A stretch of 64,000 bases of DNA from Bacillus cereus (GCF_025917685.1 NZ_CP089518.1:4031001-4095000), one strand, 5' to 3'; shown: positions 47,483 to 57,927, counted from the stretch's first letter. The notes: a model not told the origin generated them from the letters alone. Translations and numbers: made by a program.

Positions 47483-48250
47483 ATGTCCATTTTTAAACAG
47501 CTAGCAAAAAGCGTATATTCGCCTAAAGATATGGCGCTTTTCCGTTTTCAAAAAATCGGTAAAACCATTTTGTATATTATACTTCTTTGCCTAATCACTA
47601 CTATTCCAAGAACTTTCTTGTACGGTAGCGTTATCCAAGATGGTGTTAACATGGTAAATAAAGTGATTGAAAAAGATTTACCTGATTTCAAAATTGAAAA
47701 TGGCGAACTAACAGCTGATATTGACCAACCTATCGAAAAAGAAGATGGAAATGCCCTTTTCGTATTTGATCCAAATTCAACAGACTTAGAAAAATATCAA
47801 AATAAAACAGGTTTATTCGTTTTAAAAGATAAAGTAGTCTCCATGGGAAATGGCCAAACACAAACATACTCTTATAATGATTTATTAGGTGCATCTCTTG
47901 AAAAGAAAGATTTACAAGATTTCATTTCGTTATTTGACAGTATTTATCCAATCTTACTATTCGTTATTGGGTTCTTACTGTACTTGTTCCAATTATTTAT
48001 TACCTTTGTAGGAGTTACATTACTTGCCTTCATCGGTTCTGCAATGAGCGGTCAACGCAAATTATCTTATAAACAAGTTTGGACGTTAACTGCTTACAGC
48101 TACACAATTCCAACGATCTTCTTTATGGTTATGGATTTATTCAAAATAAACGTACCTGGAGCAACATTCATTTACATTGCAGTTGTTTTAATCGTTCTAT
48201 ACTTAACAATTAAAGAAGTTCCAAAACCAAAAGATAAACAAGAACTATAA
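47483..48250 (+). CDS. yqgB: DUF1189 membrane protein YqgB
   Basis: 255 residues from the ATG at 47483 after AAGGAAGTGAATCT. One membrane helix lies near residues 25-45. A long outer domain (about 50-150) follows, then three helices in the C-terminal third. It matches the maltodextrin-utilisation-like DUF1189 family of bacilli; the function is unknown. Transcribed toward the LysM-like gene and ispG. Confidence 0.83.
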   Translation: MSIFKQLAKSVYSPKDMALFRFQKIGKTILYIILLCLITTIPRTFLYGSVIQDGVNMVNKVIEKDLPDFKIENGELTADIDQPIEKEDGNALFVFDPNSTDLEKYQNKTGLFVLKDKVVSMGNGQTQTYSYNDLLGASLEKKDLQDFISLFDSIYPILLFVIGFLLYLFQLFITFVGVTLLAFIGSAMSGQRKLSYKQVWTLTAYSYTIPTIFFMVMDLFKINVPGATFIYIAVVLIVLYLTIKEVPKPKDKQEL

Positions 48251-48281
48251 AAAAATGCCTAAATAGGCATTTTTTTTTTGG
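48251..48281 (+). terminator. terminator of yqgB
   Basis: AAAATGCCTA-AAT-AGGCATTTTTTTTT directly after the stop codon. Confidence 0.85.
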
Positions 48282-48315
48282 ACAAGCATATATTCCTAGC
48301 AAAGGAGTGAAGGAT

Positions 48316-48681
48316 ATGAAGAGATTAGGTGTACTCTTATTCGTGCTTGTCCTCGGCTATATATTTTATTACGACATTAAAATCGGTACTTTACCGATGT
48401 TAAGTTCATACAAAAAAACAACAGCTGCCGAAACGATAAAAAAAGAAAATGCAGATACAAAGCAAAATAACGAGAAAGAAACAGAAAAAGAAACGGATAC
48501 AGCTTATAAAGCAATTGAAGTAAAAACTGGTGATACAGTCCTTTCTATTACAGAAGCGATCAATAAGAAAAAAATTCCTTCTATTGAAAAAGTAATTGAT
48601 GATTTTAAACAATTAAATAAAAATACATCTGCTACAAAAATCCAAATTGGAAAGTCTTATAAATTCCCGTTATATCAATAA
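48316..48681 (+). CDS. membrane-anchored LysM-like protein
   Basis: 121 residues from the ATG at 48316, eight bases after AGGAG. An N-terminal membrane helix (about 4-19) is followed by a Lys/Glu/Thr-rich linker (about 32-62). The C-terminal domain IEVKTGDTVLSITEAINKKK ends IQIGKSYKFPLY, which fits a LysM peptidoglycan-binding fold. It is likely fixed to the outer face of the membrane and touches the wall. In B. subtilis the corresponding place holds yqgA/yqfZ; I cannot tell which is the orthologue. Confidence 0.72.
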   Translation: MKRLGVLLFVLVLGYIFYYDIKIGTLPMLSSYKKTTAAETIKKENADTKQNNEKETEKETDTAYKAIEVKTGDTVLSITEAINKKKIPSIEKVIDDFKQLNKNTSATKIQIGKSYKFPLYQ

Positions 48682-48837
48682 GCCATCACTTAATCCTTGT
48701 CAATTACATAAAGGCGCTGATACAATAGTAAAAGCGAAACCGAGTACTTTGGTTTCTATAGCCCTTTCTCACACATACTATCATTGATGTAAGGGACTAA
48801 AATAAGAAACTTCTTTTATAAGGAGAGCGATCTACTC

Positions 48838-49950
48838 GTGAATGAAATGACTCATCGTACAAAAACACGTCCAGTTAAAGTCGGTAATTTAACAATTGGC
48901 GGTAACAATGAATTAATTATACAAAGTATGACGACAACAAAAACACATGATGTTGAGGCTACAGTTGCTGAAATTAAACGTTTAGAAGAAGCAGGCTGTC
49001 AAGTCGTTCGTGTTGCTGTTCCAGACGAGCGCGCAGCAAATGCTATTGCTGATATTAAAAAACAAATCAACATTCCACTTGTTGCTGATATTCATTTTGA
49101 TTATCGCCTTGCTTTAAAAGCAATAGAAGGTGGCATTGATAAAGTACGTATCAATCCAGGTAATATTGGACGTCGCCATAAAGTAGAAGCCGTTGTAAAC
49201 GCAGCGAAAGAGCGCGGCATTCCAATCCGTATCGGCGTAAATGCAGGTTCATTAGAACGTCACATTTTAGAAAAATATGGATACCCAACTGCTGATGGTA
49301 TGGTCGAGAGTGCACTGCACCATATTAAAATTTTAGAGGACTTAGATTTCCACGATATTATCGTATCAATGAAAGCCTCTGATGTTAACTTAGCAATTGA
49401 AGCATATGAAAAAGCCGCTCGCGCTTTTGATTATCCATTACATTTAGGTATTACAGAATCAGGAACTTTGTTTGCTGGAACTGTAAAAAGTGCTGCTGGT
49501 CTTGGAGCAATTTTAAATAAAGGTATCGGAAATACACTACGTATTTCTTTAAGTGCTGATCCAGTGGAAGAAGTAAAGGTTGCACGTGAACTATTAAAGT
49601 CATTCGGTCTTGCATCTAATGCCGCAACACTTATTTCTTGTCCAACTTGTGGTCGTATTGAAATTGACCTAATTAGCATCGCTAATGAAGTAGAAGAATA
49701 TATCTCTACACTTCAAGTTCCAATTAAAGTTGCGGTACTTGGCTGCGCTGTAAACGGTCCTGGTGAAGCTCGTGAAGCTGACATCGGTATTGCTGGTGCA
49801 CGCGGAGAAGGTTTATTATTCCGTAAAGGGCAAGTTGTTCGTAAGGTACCAGAAGAAACTATGGTAGAAGAACTGAAAAAAGAAATTGATGTAATCGCTG
49901 CTGAAATGGCTGCCGAACGAGAAAAAGAAAAAGAAAAACAAGAACAATAA
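48838..49950 (+). CDS. ispG: 4-hydroxy-3-methylbut-2-enyl-diphosphate synthase
   Basis: 370 residues. Penultimate step of the MEP isoprenoid pathway. The TIM barrel begins KVGNLTIGG, with the C-terminal [4Fe-4S] domain holding ISCPTCGR and [11 protein letters not shown]. The start is taken at GTG 48838, about 12 bases after GGAG. An ATG nine bases later is the alternative. The charged tail [11 protein letters not shown] is typical of bacilli. The last pathway enzyme, IspH, is encoded at 56976. Confidence 0.95.
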   Translation: MNEMTHRTKTRPVKVGNLTIGGNNELIIQSMTTTKTHDVEATVAEIKRLEEAGCQVVRVAVPDERAANAIADIKKQINIPLVADIHFDYRLALKAIEGGIDKVRINPGNIGRRHKVEAVVNAAKERGIPIRIGVNAGSLERHILEKYGYPTADGMVESALHHIKILEDLDFHDIIVSMKASDVNLAIEAYEKAARAFDYPLHLGITESGTLFAGTVKSAAGLGAILNKGIGNTLRISLSADPVEEVKVARELLKSFGLASNAATLISCPTCGRIEIDLISIANEVEEYISTLQVPIKVAVLGCAVNGPGEAREADIGIAGARGEGLLFRKGQVVRKVPEETMVEELKKEIDVIAAEMAAEREKEKEKQEQ

Positions 49951-49990
49951 AAAAGACGGTTGCCCACAATTTTTGTGAGCAACCTTTTTT
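49951..49990 (+). terminator. terminator of ispG
   Basis: AAAGACGGTTGCCCACAA pairs with TTTGTGAGCAACCTTTTTT with one mismatch. Confidence 0.8.
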
Positions 49991-50000
49991 ACATTTAAAT

Positions 50001-50034
50001 TAAAAACTCGTCAGTTAATAACCGACGAGTTCTC
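50001..50034 (-). terminator. terminator of the znuCB-zur operon
   Basis: GAACTCGTC-GGTTATTAACT-GACGAGTT then TTTAATTT on the minus strand, adjoining the zur stop codon. Confidence 0.7.
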
Positions 50035-50448
50035 TCATTTTGCACATTTTGGACAACGACCATATATTTCGAACTTATGTCCCGTTACCTCATAACCTTT
50101 AAAATCTTTATTCATAAAATCCATTGGGCAAGAAGTGATTTCTTTCGTACCACCACAATCTAAACAAATAAAATGATGATGATGTTCCATAATAGAGCAC
50201 GTAAAACGAAAATGTTTTTCACCATTTAATTCCGTTTGCTCTAAAACTCCAATTTCAGCGAATACCGTTAAGTTACGATAAATCGTATCGAAACTAAGTC
50301 CTGGATAATCATCCTTCATATGCTCTAAAACGTCTTTCGCAGTTAAATAACGATTATGTGCCGCGAATAGCCTTAGCATCTCTTCCCTTTTCCCCGTATG
50401 TTTATATCCTTTTTCCTTCATTAGGCGTAAAGCTTCTGTTAGATTCAT
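50035..50448 (-). CDS. zur: zinc uptake regulator Zur (Fur family)
   Basis: 137 residues from the ATG at 50448. An N-terminal winged helix has [14 protein letters not shown] and the DNA-recognition segment [17 protein letters not shown]. The Zn-sensing patch is EHHHHFIC. Two CxxC pairs (CLDCGG and CPKC) hold the structural zinc. It represses zinc uptake when zinc is sufficient. It is third in znuC-znuB-zur, behind a Zur box, so the operon is autoregulated. Confidence 0.9.
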   Translation of the reverse strand: MNLTEALRLMKEKGYKHTGKREEMLRLFAAHNRYLTAKDVLEHMKDDYPGLSFDTIYRNLTVFAEIGVLEQTELNGEKHFRFTCSIMEHHHHFICLDCGGTKEITSCPMDFMNKDFKGYEVTGHKFEIYGRCPKCAK

Positions 50449-50461
50449 ACCTATCCCTACT

Positions 50462-51295
50462 TTATGCAGTTTTTTTCTTCTTCCATAAAATCGCACCGAT
50501 TAAAATAAGAACCGCTATCATAACAATTGTACCACCTGGTGCTAGATCAAGTTGATACGAAGCAAACATTCCACCAATTACTGCAATTTCACCAAATAAA
50601 ATAGAAAAGAAAATTGTTTGTTTAAATCCTTTTGCAATACGAATACTTGCTGCAACTGGTAACGTCATTAAAGATGATACGAGAAGAACACCTACAACCC
50701 GCATTGATACCGCAATTACAAGAGCAACTAATATAATGAAAATAAAGTGAATCCACTTTGCACTCAAACCGGTTGATACAGCGTATTCCTCATCAAATGA
50801 TAGTAAAAACAACTCTTTGTATAATAAAACAATCGTTATAATTACTACAATTGCTACTATACCAATAATAATTAAATCCGCACTTGTCACAGCACTTACA
50901 CTACCGAATAAATAACTAAATAAATCCGTATTGAATCCATTAGCAAGTGAAATGAAGATAACTCCAATCCCCATTCCTGCTGAAAGTATAATCGGAATTG
51001 CTAACTCTTGATAATGTTTATATACAGTACGTAATTTTTCAATTAGCAATGCTCCACCGATTGAAAAAAACATTCCCATATATAAGGGGTTTAAAAACCC
51101 ACCGGTAAAGATTGTCTTTTCAAGTAATAAACTTGCTGCAATTCCCGATAACGTCACATGACTTAACGCATCTGCAATAAGCGACATACGACGAATTACA
51201 ACGAACACGCCGATAAGCGGTGCGACAAGCCCTATTAAAACACCAGCGTATAAAGAATTACGTAAAAAATCATATTGTAAAAAATCCTGTATCAT
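50462..51295 (-). CDS. znuB: zinc ABC transporter permease
   Basis: 277 residues, ABC-3-type membrane subunit with eight or nine helices. It begins [20 protein letters not shown] and has [19 protein letters not shown] and [16 protein letters not shown]. Its ATG overlaps the znuC stop by one base. Together with ZnuC it imports zinc; the solute-binding protein gene is not in the window. Confidence 0.9.
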   Translation of the reverse strand: MIQDFLQYDFLRNSLYAGVLIGLVAPLIGVFVVIRRMSLIADALSHVTLSGIAASLLLEKTIFTGGFLNPLYMGMFFSIGGALLIEKLRTVYKHYQELAIPIILSAGMGIGVIFISLANGFNTDLFSYLFGSVSAVTSADLIIIGIVAIVVIITIVLLYKELFLLSFDEEYAVSTGLSAKWIHFIFIILVALVIAVSMRVVGVLLVSSLMTLPVAASIRIAKGFKQTIFFSILFGEIAVIGGMFASYQLDLAPGGTIVMIAVLILIGAILWKKKKTA

Positions 51296-52065
51296 TATAT
51301 CCTCCCGTGATGCCCATGTTCATGTTCTAAGCGATGAACATGATGTCCATATAAAATCGACATTTCGGCATCTTCTAACTCTCGGAATTTCTCTACATTC
51401 CCATGGAAATGTAGATGCTGATTTAAACATGCAACATGCGTCACCTTCTCTGTTACAGCACCCATATCGTGCGTAACAAGAATTAACGTGATCCCTAGCC
51501 TTTTGTTTAAATCCTCTAGTATCTCATAGAAGCTTTCCACATTTTTCACATCAATCCCAACAGTAGGCTCATCCAAAATAAGTAATTCCGGATCACTTAC
51601 AAGTGCACGAGCAATAAATACACGTTGTTGTTGTCCACCAGAAAGCTCTCCAATGTTGCGACCTTGAAACTCGCTCATCCCTACATCAGCAATCGCTTTT
51701 TCTACTTTCACCTTATCGTCTTTCGTAAAGAAGCGAAAAAGACCTTTTTTGGAAACAAGCCCCATTGAAACAACTTCAAAAACAGTCGCCGGGAAACCTG
51801 AGTTAAAGCTATTTGCCTTTTGAGATACATAACCAACTTTATTCCACTCTTTAAACTTTTTACTATCAATGCCAAACAATCTAATACTTCCTTGCTTCGG
51901 CTTTAAAACACCCAATAAACATTTAAGTAAAGTCGATTTCCCTGAACCATTCGGTCCAACTAAACCTAAAAAAGCTCCCTTCGGAACTTGCAAATTAATA
52001 TCTTCTAACACATTTCGATCTTCATACCGAAACGTAAGTCCTTCTATTTCTAATATATTATTCAT
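51295..52065 (-). CDS. znuC: zinc ABC transporter ATP-binding protein
   Basis: 256 residues. Walker A is GPNGSGKSTLLKC, the signature [15 protein letters not shown], Walker B LLILDEPTVGID, and the switch His is in VTHDMGA. The last 20 residues are His-rich (GHHVHRLEHEHGHHGRI), consistent with zinc handling. It heads the operon. A Zur box lies 18 bases before the start. Confidence 0.92.
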   Translation of the reverse strand: MNNILEIEGLTFRYEDRNVLEDINLQVPKGAFLGLVGPNGSGKSTLLKCLLGVLKPKQGSIRLFGIDSKKFKEWNKVGYVSQKANSFNSGFPATVFEVVSMGLVSKKGLFRFFTKDDKVKVEKAIADVGMSEFQGRNIGELSGGQQQRVFIARALVSDPELLILDEPTVGIDVKNVESFYEILEDLNKRLGITLILVTHDMGAVTEKVTHVACLNQHLHFHGNVEKFRELEDAEMSILYGHHVHRLEHEHGHHGRI

Positions 52066-52082
52066 TACACATCACCTATTTT

Positions 52083-52103
52083 AATTCAGAATGATTCCGA
52101 TTT
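52083..52103 (-). promoter_or_regulatory. Zur box
   Basis: This 21-base site on the minus strand begins AAATCGGAATCATT and ends CTGAATT. It agrees at 17 of 21 positions with the B. subtilis Zur consensus (AAATCGTAAT, N, ATTACGATTT). Its place right upstream of znuC supports zinc-dependent repression. Confidence 0.75.
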
Positions 52104-52195
52104 ATCTCTATTTGAATTATAGTACAGCTTATTATAGTTGTAAACCAATCTGCCCAAAATATATTCTTTATTTCCAGAAACCTTACTATTATAAC

Positions 52196-52224
52196 AAAAA
52201 GCAGAGAAAATTTCTCTGCTTTCA
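52196..52224 (-). terminator. terminator of yqfU
   Basis: GCAGAGAAATTTTCTCTGC followed by TTTTTG on the minus strand. Confidence 0.75.
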
Positions 52225-52245
52225 AAAGATATTGGAATTAATTTT

Positions 52246-53124
52246 TTAGTGAATCGCTGATTTAAACTTACCGCCATTCGTCTCTTGCGTACTCATAATC
52301 GTAACAAAGGCATTTTCATCAATTTCATGCACAATCGACTTTAACTTCGTCACTTCAAGACGCGTTACAACTGCATAAATAACTTCTTTTTCTTTATCTG
52401 TATAGCCACCTTTAGCAACAAGTTTTGTTGTTCCACGGCCAAGGCGGTGTAAAATTGCATTTGATACTTCTTCATATTGATCTGACACTATTAAAACCGC
52501 TTTCGTTTCGTCTAATCCTTGAATTACTGTATCAATTGTTTTGAATGCGATATAGTACGTCATAACAGAATACATGGCCTGTTCAACACCAAATACAAAT
52601 GCTGCCCATGCAAAAATGAATAAATTCACAAACATTACAAATTCACCAACAGAGAAAGGTAATTTCTTCGTTAATAAAATCCCCATAATTTCTGTTCCGT
52701 CCATTGATCCACCATGGCGAATAACAAGCCCTACACCAAGACCTAAAATAAGCCCTCCAAAAACTGTTGCTAAAATTGGCTCAGTTGTAAATGGCGGGAC
52801 AGCGTGCAACGTCGATTCAATAAATGCTAAAGCAACGATTCCGAACGCAGAAGATAACATGAATGTTTTTCCAATTTGTTTATAACCCGAGTACATAAAC
52901 GGAATGTTAAGGATAACAACTAAAGTAGAAAAACTTAACCACCAAATATTAGGAGTAAGATAATCTAATATAAGAGAAACACCAATAATTCCACCATCAA
53001 TAATTTTATTTGGCATTAAAAATAGTTCAATCGCTACCGCCGCACACGCTGCTCCAAAGAGAATCATAACTAAGCGATATATAAGATGAATAACACTTTC
53101 TTTTCGATGTTGCTTTTTTTCCAT
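52246..53124 (-). CDS. yqfU: YitT/YqfU family membrane protein
   Basis: 292 residues. Five or six membrane helices occupy the first 200 residues, with [13 protein letters not shown] and [17 protein letters not shown] soluble DUF2179 domain (about 210-285) follows, [20 protein letters not shown] onward. The family is conserved but of unknown transport role. AAGGAGGACTT lies before the ATG. It is divergent from yqfT. Confidence 0.88.
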   Translation of the reverse strand: MEKKQHRKESVIHLIYRLVMILFGAACAAVAIELFLMPNKIIDGGIIGVSLILDYLTPNIWWLSFSTLVVILNIPFMYSGYKQIGKTFMLSSAFGIVALAFIESTLHAVPPFTTEPILATVFGGLILGLGVGLVIRHGGSMDGTEIMGILLTKKLPFSVGEFVMFVNLFIFAWAAFVFGVEQAMYSVMTYYIAFKTIDTVIQGLDETKAVLIVSDQYEEVSNAILHRLGRGTTKLVAKGGYTDKEKEVIYAVVTRLEVTKLKSIVHEIDENAFVTIMSTQETNGGKFKSAIH

Positions 53125-53275
53125 AAGTCCTCCTTATACTCTTTATCTATAGTTTTGTTCTTATATTATAGCATAAGCTTCTTTTTCACATGGAAAAAAC
53201 GAAACTCTATAAGAATATATACAAGCTATGTGCACATATATTTCGATAGTAGAACGTGTGAAGGAGGACAACACG

Positions 53276-53530
53276 ATGAACCTCATCAAACAAATTGTTA
53301 ATAAAAAATTAAACCATATTTCTACAAAAGAGCTATTAAAATATAGCAAAGAATATGAAGTTCCAATTACAACTGCACAAGCTGATAAAATTGTTGTACT
53401 TATGAAAGGAAAGAATATTAACATTTACGATAATGACGAACGACTAGAGCTCTTAAAACAAATAGCAAAAGTAACCTCCCCTGCTACTGCCCAACAAGTA
53501 AATACTTTATTTCAGCAACTACTAAAATAA
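53276..53530 (+). CDS. yqfT: DUF2624 family protein YqfT
   Basis: 84 residues from the ATG at 53276 after AAGGAGGACAACACG, beginning MNLIKQIVNKKLNHISTKEL. It is small, helical and basic, found only in Bacillaceae, usually beside nfo and yqfU as here. The function is unknown. Confidence 0.85.
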   Translation: MNLIKQIVNKKLNHISTKELLKYSKEYEVPITTAQADKIVVLMKGKNINIYDNDERLELLKQIAKVTSPATAQQVNTLFQQLLK

Positions 53531-53556
53531 GGAGGGGAAAACCCCCTCCTTATTGT
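53526..53556. terminator. bidirectional terminator between yqfT and nfo
   Basis: AATAAGGAGGGG-AAAA-CCCCCTCCTTATT, overlapping the stop codons of both convergent genes. Confidence 0.88.
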
Positions 53557-54446
53557 GCTTTAATTTTTTCAAGAATCCCTTCATCAAAAGTACCATTCTT
53601 CAGCATTTCGATTTCTAATTTATATGGTGGCTTCTTGTCTTTTTTATCTTCACCTACATACGGCGTTTCAAGAATTTTTGGTACATTTGTAAGTTGTGGG
53701 TGATGCACAATATGATGTAGCGCCTTATATCCAATATGACCAAAACCAATATTCTCATGACGGTCTTTTCCGGCTCCGCGTACATTTTTGCTATCGTTAA
53801 TATGAAGTACTTGTAAACGGTCTATTCCAACAATCTTATCAAATTCGTTTAATACACCGTCAAAATCATTTACAATATCATAGCCTGCATCGTGTGTATG
53901 ACACGTATCAAAACATACAGATAACTTTTCATTATATTTTACGCCATCAATGATTTTCGCAATTTCTTCGAAGCTACGACCGCACTCCGTTCCTTTTCCT
54001 GCCATTGTTTCTAGCGCAATATTAACTGTTTGTTCTGGCGTTATTACTTCATTAAGCCCTTTAATAATTTGTTGAATACCAGCATCTGCCCCTGCACCAA
54101 CGTGAGCTCCTGGGTGAAGAACAATTTGTCTCGCCACACCTAACGCTGCCGTTCTTTCAATTTCCATACGAAGGAAGTCAACACCTAATTGAAACGTCTC
54201 AGGTTTCGTCGTATTCCCAACATTAATAATATAGGGAGCATGGACGATAATTTCTTCAATACCGTTCAGTTCCATATGTTTTCTTCCTGCTTCTATATTC
54301 AATTCTTCAATTGGTTTTCTTCGTGTATTTTGCGGTGCACCTGTATAAATCATGAACGTTGTTGCACCGTACGAAACAGCCTCTTCACTTGCTGCTAATA
54401 ACATCTTCTTACCACTCATTGAAACATGAGATCCAATCTTTAACAT
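53550..54446 (-). CDS. nfo: endonuclease IV (AP endonuclease)
   Basis: 298 residues, TIM barrel with trinuclear zinc site: [67 protein letters not shown] and ILETPY. It cuts DNA 5' to abasic sites and is important in spores. GAGGTGATTGT stands before the ATG. yqfS in B. subtilis. Confidence 0.95.
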   Translation of the reverse strand: MLKIGSHVSMSGKKMLLAASEEAVSYGATTFMIYTGAPQNTRRKPIEELNIEAGRKHMELNGIEEIIVHAPYIINVGNTTKPETFQLGVDFLRMEIERTAALGVARQIVLHPGAHVGAGADAGIQQIIKGLNEVITPEQTVNIALETMAGKGTECGRSFEEIAKIIDGVKYNEKLSVCFDTCHTHDAGYDIVNDFDGVLNEFDKIVGIDRLQVLHINDSKNVRGAGKDRHENIGFGHIGYKALHHIVHHPQLTNVPKILETPYVGEDKKDKKPPYKLEIEMLKNGTFDEGILEKIKAQ

Positions 54447-54623
54447 ACAATCACCTCTTCAATATACAATAGATATAATGATAGCATAATTTGTAGAAAC
54501 ATGTAGTGAATTGTTTGTTCGCAAAAAAGGAACTACACAAATTTATATGACTATTTAAACAAGCTATACTCTATATTTAACTTAACTAGATTAGGCGAAA
54601 CTTTAATCAATATTTTTCTATCC

Positions 54624-54659
54624 TTACTGAATACACGCTCTCACAAATAGCGTGATAAA
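54624..54659. repeat. degenerate 3' end of the bcr-like repeat
   Basis: TTACTG, then CACAAATAGCGTGATAAA, matches the right end of the repeats at 15433 and 37684 (CAAATAGCGGGATAAA). CACGC/GCGTG can pair. The stem region of the family is missing. Confidence 0.5.
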
Positions 54660-54692
54660 AAAAGATAAGGGAAAATCCCTTATCTTTTTTTA
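54659..54692 (-). terminator. terminator of cshB
   Basis: AAAAGATAAGGGA-AAA-TCCCTTATCTTTTTTT, overlapping the cshB stop codon. Confidence 0.88.
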
Positions 54693-55990
54693 TTGCTATA
54701 TTTTCTCTTAACTTTATCACGTTCTGTTGCAAGTTTTCGTTTATAGTTTGGTTTTACTTTCTTAGGCTTTTTAACAACCTTTGTTGCCATAACATCTAGC
54801 CCATCATTTGGTTTTTTACGGCTCTTACGACGACGACGGTCACCTAAATCCGCCCACTCATCTCCGCGTAAATCTACATGCTTAAACTCGATATGACGTT
54901 GTTTTTCCAAACTATCTAACGCTTCTTCATTTGCTGGATCATAAATTGTCACTGCAATACCTGAATGACCCGCACGTGCAGTTCTTCCAACACGGTGAAC
55001 GAAGAAATCTAAATCTGATGGAAGTTCATAGTTAATAACATGACTAATTCCTTCAATATCAATACCGCGTGCTGCTAAATCAGTCGCAACAATATATTGG
55101 AATTCAAGATCACGAATTTGTTTCATCATTCTTTTACGATCACGTGGTGATAAATCTCCGTGAATTCGTCCAACTTTTAAGCCACGCTCTGTTAATCCAT
55201 CAGCAACTTGGTCTGCCATTTTCTTCGTGTTAGTGAAGACAATTGCTAAATACGGCTTAAATTGAAGCAACATCTTGTTCACTAAATCAATTTTGTTACG
55301 ATGTCTAGAAGGCACTAAATAATGCTCAATATTTCCAGCCGCAACTTGTTTCGGATTAATATGAATATGCTCTGGATTCTCCATATATTTCTTCAAAAAT
55401 GGTTTTAATTTTTGAGGAATTGTTGCAGAGAAAACTAGCATTTGTAAGTTTTTAGGCATACGTCCTGCAATTTTATCTACATCTTGAATGAATCCCATAT
55501 CAAGCATTAAATCTGCTTCATCGACAATAATAGTATTTGCTTTATAAACAAATAGCGCTTTTTCTTCTACTAAGTCTTTAATACGTCCTGGTGTTCCAAC
55601 TACAATATGAGGTTGTTTTTTCAACTTTTCAATTGATCGTTGTTTATCAGTTCCACCAATTAAACAACGTGCTGTAATCATTTGATCTTCTGCACAGAAC
55701 TTTGTTAATTTCACGATTTCTTCGTAAATTTGTTGTGCTAACTCACGAGTAGGCGCTGTAATAACAAGTTGTACTTCTTCACGACTTGCATCAATTCTGT
55801 TTAATGTAGGAAGTAAGTATGCATGGGTTTTCCCAGAACCTGTTTGGGATTGTCCAATTACACTCACACCTTTTTTCACAACCGGGAAAATTTTCTGTTG
55901 AATTCCTGTCGGCTCTGAAAAGCGTAGTTCACGAACTGCATCTATTAAAAATGGTTTAAAATCATACTGTGTAAAAGTTTGTAGTGTCAT
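54680..55990 (-). CDS. cshB: DEAD-box RNA helicase CshB
   Basis: 436 residues. The Q motif PTGIQQKIFP is followed by SQTGSGKTHAYLLP, TPTRELA, TPGRIKD, VDEADLMLDMGF, SAT, then ATDLAARGID and HRVGRTARAG. The basic tail (DRRRRKSRKKP and beyond) likely binds RNA. It remodels RNA, especially in the cold and in ribosome assembly. It starts MTLQTFTQYDFKPFLIDAVR, after GAAGGTGTAACTT. yqfR in B. subtilis. Confidence 0.93.
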   Translation of the reverse strand: MTLQTFTQYDFKPFLIDAVRELRFSEPTGIQQKIFPVVKKGVSVIGQSQTGSGKTHAYLLPTLNRIDASREEVQLVITAPTRELAQQIYEEIVKLTKFCAEDQMITARCLIGGTDKQRSIEKLKKQPHIVVGTPGRIKDLVEEKALFVYKANTIIVDEADLMLDMGFIQDVDKIAGRMPKNLQMLVFSATIPQKLKPFLKKYMENPEHIHINPKQVAAGNIEHYLVPSRHRNKIDLVNKMLLQFKPYLAIVFTNTKKMADQVADGLTERGLKVGRIHGDLSPRDRKRMMKQIRDLEFQYIVATDLAARGIDIEGISHVINYELPSDLDFFVHRVGRTARAGHSGIAVTIYDPANEEALDSLEKQRHIEFKHVDLRGDEWADLGDRRRRKSRKKPNDGLDVMATKVVKKPKKVKPNYKRKLATERDKVKRKYSNKKR

Positions 55991-56172
55991 AAGTTACACC
56001 TTCTTTCTAAAATTTCTACTGCGCGCACAAATCAAGTCAAGTCTACATTATATCGAAATCTACAAGTAAAATCCATCTTTAGTTTAGGTTTTTACTTCAA
56101 AAACTAACCTTCTTCCCTTTCATTGCATATTGTATGTGTATATACCTAACTGAAGAAAGGAGGATTTCCCAC

Positions 56173-56886
56173 ATGTTTCCGAAATCCCCTATAAGACAAA
56201 TGTACCCGAATCGAGGACAACAATCTTACACACCATATCCGATTCCACAACTACCACCGATGGCTCAAAAAAAGAAAGGTTTCCTTGCTAAACTCTTTAA
56301 AAAACACGATCCAACCGAACCTTTCATGCAAATGGTCCCTCCTTATCGACAAATGGAAGGGCCACCGATGATGCACCAACAACCGCCGCACCAATATCAA
56401 CAGCAACAGCCATACCAACAACAATATACACAACAATATCAACCATACATGCAGCAATATCCTCAACAGATGATACCACCTCAAATGTATGAATCAAATG
56501 ATACACGTGGTGCTGCGTCAGCTACAACTGCAGCGGCATCTAGCAGCGGCATCGGTAGTTTTTTTTCAAATTTAATTACGAACCCAACTAATATGATAAA
56601 TAATATCGAAAAAGTATCCCAAGTTGTTCAATCTGTAGGGCCTGTTGTCGAGCAATACGGTCCAATTATGCGTAGTCTACCAAGCATTGTTAAAATCCTC
56701 ACCTCTGGAAAAAGCACGGAGGAAAATCAAACTGAAGATGCAACAGAACAGGTTGAGGTAGCAACTCCACCTCCTCCAAAAAGGAAACGAAAACAAAAAA
56801 AAATAGTGCTTGAACCTGTAATAGAAAAAGAAGTTCCGAAAGAACCCGTTCAACAATCAGCAACAAAACCAAAACTATATGTGTAA
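56173..56886 (+). CDS. vrrA: VrrA/YqfQ, Gln-Pro-rich protein with variable repeat tract
   Basis: 237 residues from the ATG at 56173 after GGAGGATTTCCCAC. The N-terminal part is Pro/Gln/Tyr-rich, with the tract HQYQQQQPYQQQYTQQYQPY at about residues 72-100. A helical stretch of about 60 residues follows (NPTNMINNIEKVSQVV), then a basic tail PPPPKRKRKQKK. It is the B. anthracis vrrA locus, known for 12-base copy number variation, and the orthologue of yqfQ. The role is unknown, possibly spore-related. It lies upstream of ispH. Confidence 0.9.
   Translation: MFPKSPIRQMYPNRGQQSYTPYPIPQLPPMAQKKKGFLAKLFKKHDPTEPFMQMVPPYRQMEGPPMMHQQPPHQYQQQQPYQQQYTQQYQPYMQQYPQQMIPPQMYESNDTRGAASATTAAASSSGIGSFFSNLITNPTNMINNIEKVSQVVQSVGPVVEQYGPIMRSLPSIVKILTSGKSTEENQTEDATEQVEVATPPPPKRKRKQKKIVLEPVIEKEVPKEPVQQSATKPKLYV
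56392..56469 (+). repeat. vrrA: imperfect 12-base repeat tract in vrrA
   Basis: In-frame degenerate units such as CAATATCAACAG, CAATATACACAA and CAATATCAACCA. No perfect CAATATCAACAA unit, the repeat that varies in B. anthracis, is present. Encodes Gln/Tyr runs. Confidence 0.75.
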
Positions 56887-56975
56887 CAATCCTTTGTTTT
56901 CTATCCACTCCTCCTTTATAATGTAATGGACTATGCACAAAAGTATCCCTTGTTTAGAAGGAGAGGATTACTCAC

Positions 56976-57926
56976 ATGAAGATTGTTAAAATTTCCCCTC
57001 GTGGTTATTGCTACGGTGTTGTTGACGCAATGGTTATTGCACGTAACGCCGCATTAGATAAATCATTACCGAGACCCATTTATATTTTAGGTATGATTGT
57101 TCACAATAAGCATGTCACAGATGCTTTCGAAGAGGATGGCATCATTACATTAGACGGTCCAAGTCGATTAGAAATTTTAGATAAAATCGATTCTGGTACT
57201 GTTATTTTTACTGCTCACGGTGTTTCTCCTGAAGTTAAACAACGTGCAAAAGAAAAAGGTTTAACGACAATCGATGCAACTTGTCCAGATGTTACAAAAA
57301 CACATGACCTTATTGAAGCAAAAAAAGCTGAAGGATACCATGTCATTTATATCGGCAAAAAAAATCATCCAGAACCAGAAGGCGCGGTTGGTATTGCACC
57401 TGATATCGTTCATCTTATCGAAAGAGCTGATGATTTAGAAACACTAGAAATTCCAACGGATAAAATTTTAGTTACGAATCAAACAACAATGAGTCAATGG
57501 GATGTTCAACATTTAATGGAAGACATTCAGAAAAAATTCCCAACAGCAGAATTTCACAAGGAAATTTGTTTAGCAACTCAAGTTCGCCAAGAAGCTGTCG
57601 CTAAACAAGCTGATGTTGCAGATTTAACAATTGTTGTCGGTGATCCGAAAAGTAACAACTCAAACCGTTTAGCACAAGTATCACAAGAAATCGCTGGTAC
57701 GAAAGCTTATCGTGTTGCGGATGTAAGTGAAATTCAATTAGAGTGGCTACAAGGTGTAGAAAACGTAGCTGTTACAGCAGGTGCTTCTACTCCAACGCCA
57801 ATTACAAAAGAGGTTATCGCTTTCTTAGATCAATATGACCCAATGAATCCGGCTACGTGGGAAAGAATTCGAAAAGTACCACTTCAAAAAATCTTACCTC
57901 GTGTAAAAGTGAAAAAAGAACAATAA
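56976..57926 (+). CDS. ispH: 4-hydroxy-3-methylbut-2-enyl diphosphate reductase
   Basis: 316 residues (LytB). Last step of the MEP pathway, making IPP and DMAPP. The three [4Fe-4S] cysteines lie in [18 protein letters not shown] and EICLATQVR. Diphosphate-binding residues are in [14 protein letters not shown] and GASTPTP. GAAGGAGAGGATTACTC precedes the ATG. Acts directly after IspG (48838). Confidence 0.95.
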   Translation: MKIVKISPRGYCYGVVDAMVIARNAALDKSLPRPIYILGMIVHNKHVTDAFEEDGIITLDGPSRLEILDKIDSGTVIFTAHGVSPEVKQRAKEKGLTTIDATCPDVTKTHDLIEAKKAEGYHVIYIGKKNHPEPEGAVGIAPDIVHLIERADDLETLEIPTDKILVTNQTTMSQWDVQHLMEDIQKKFPTAEFHKEICLATQVRQEAVAKQADVADLTIVVGDPKSNNSNRLAQVSQEIAGTKAYRVADVSEIQLEWLQGVENVAVTAGASTPTPITKEVIAFLDQYDPMNPATWERIRKVPLQKILPRVKVKKEQ

Positions 57927-57927
57927 T

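Noticed and set aside
56251..56506. Minus-strand frames antisense to vrrA
   Set aside because: They arise from the repetitive Gln/Pro codons read backwards.
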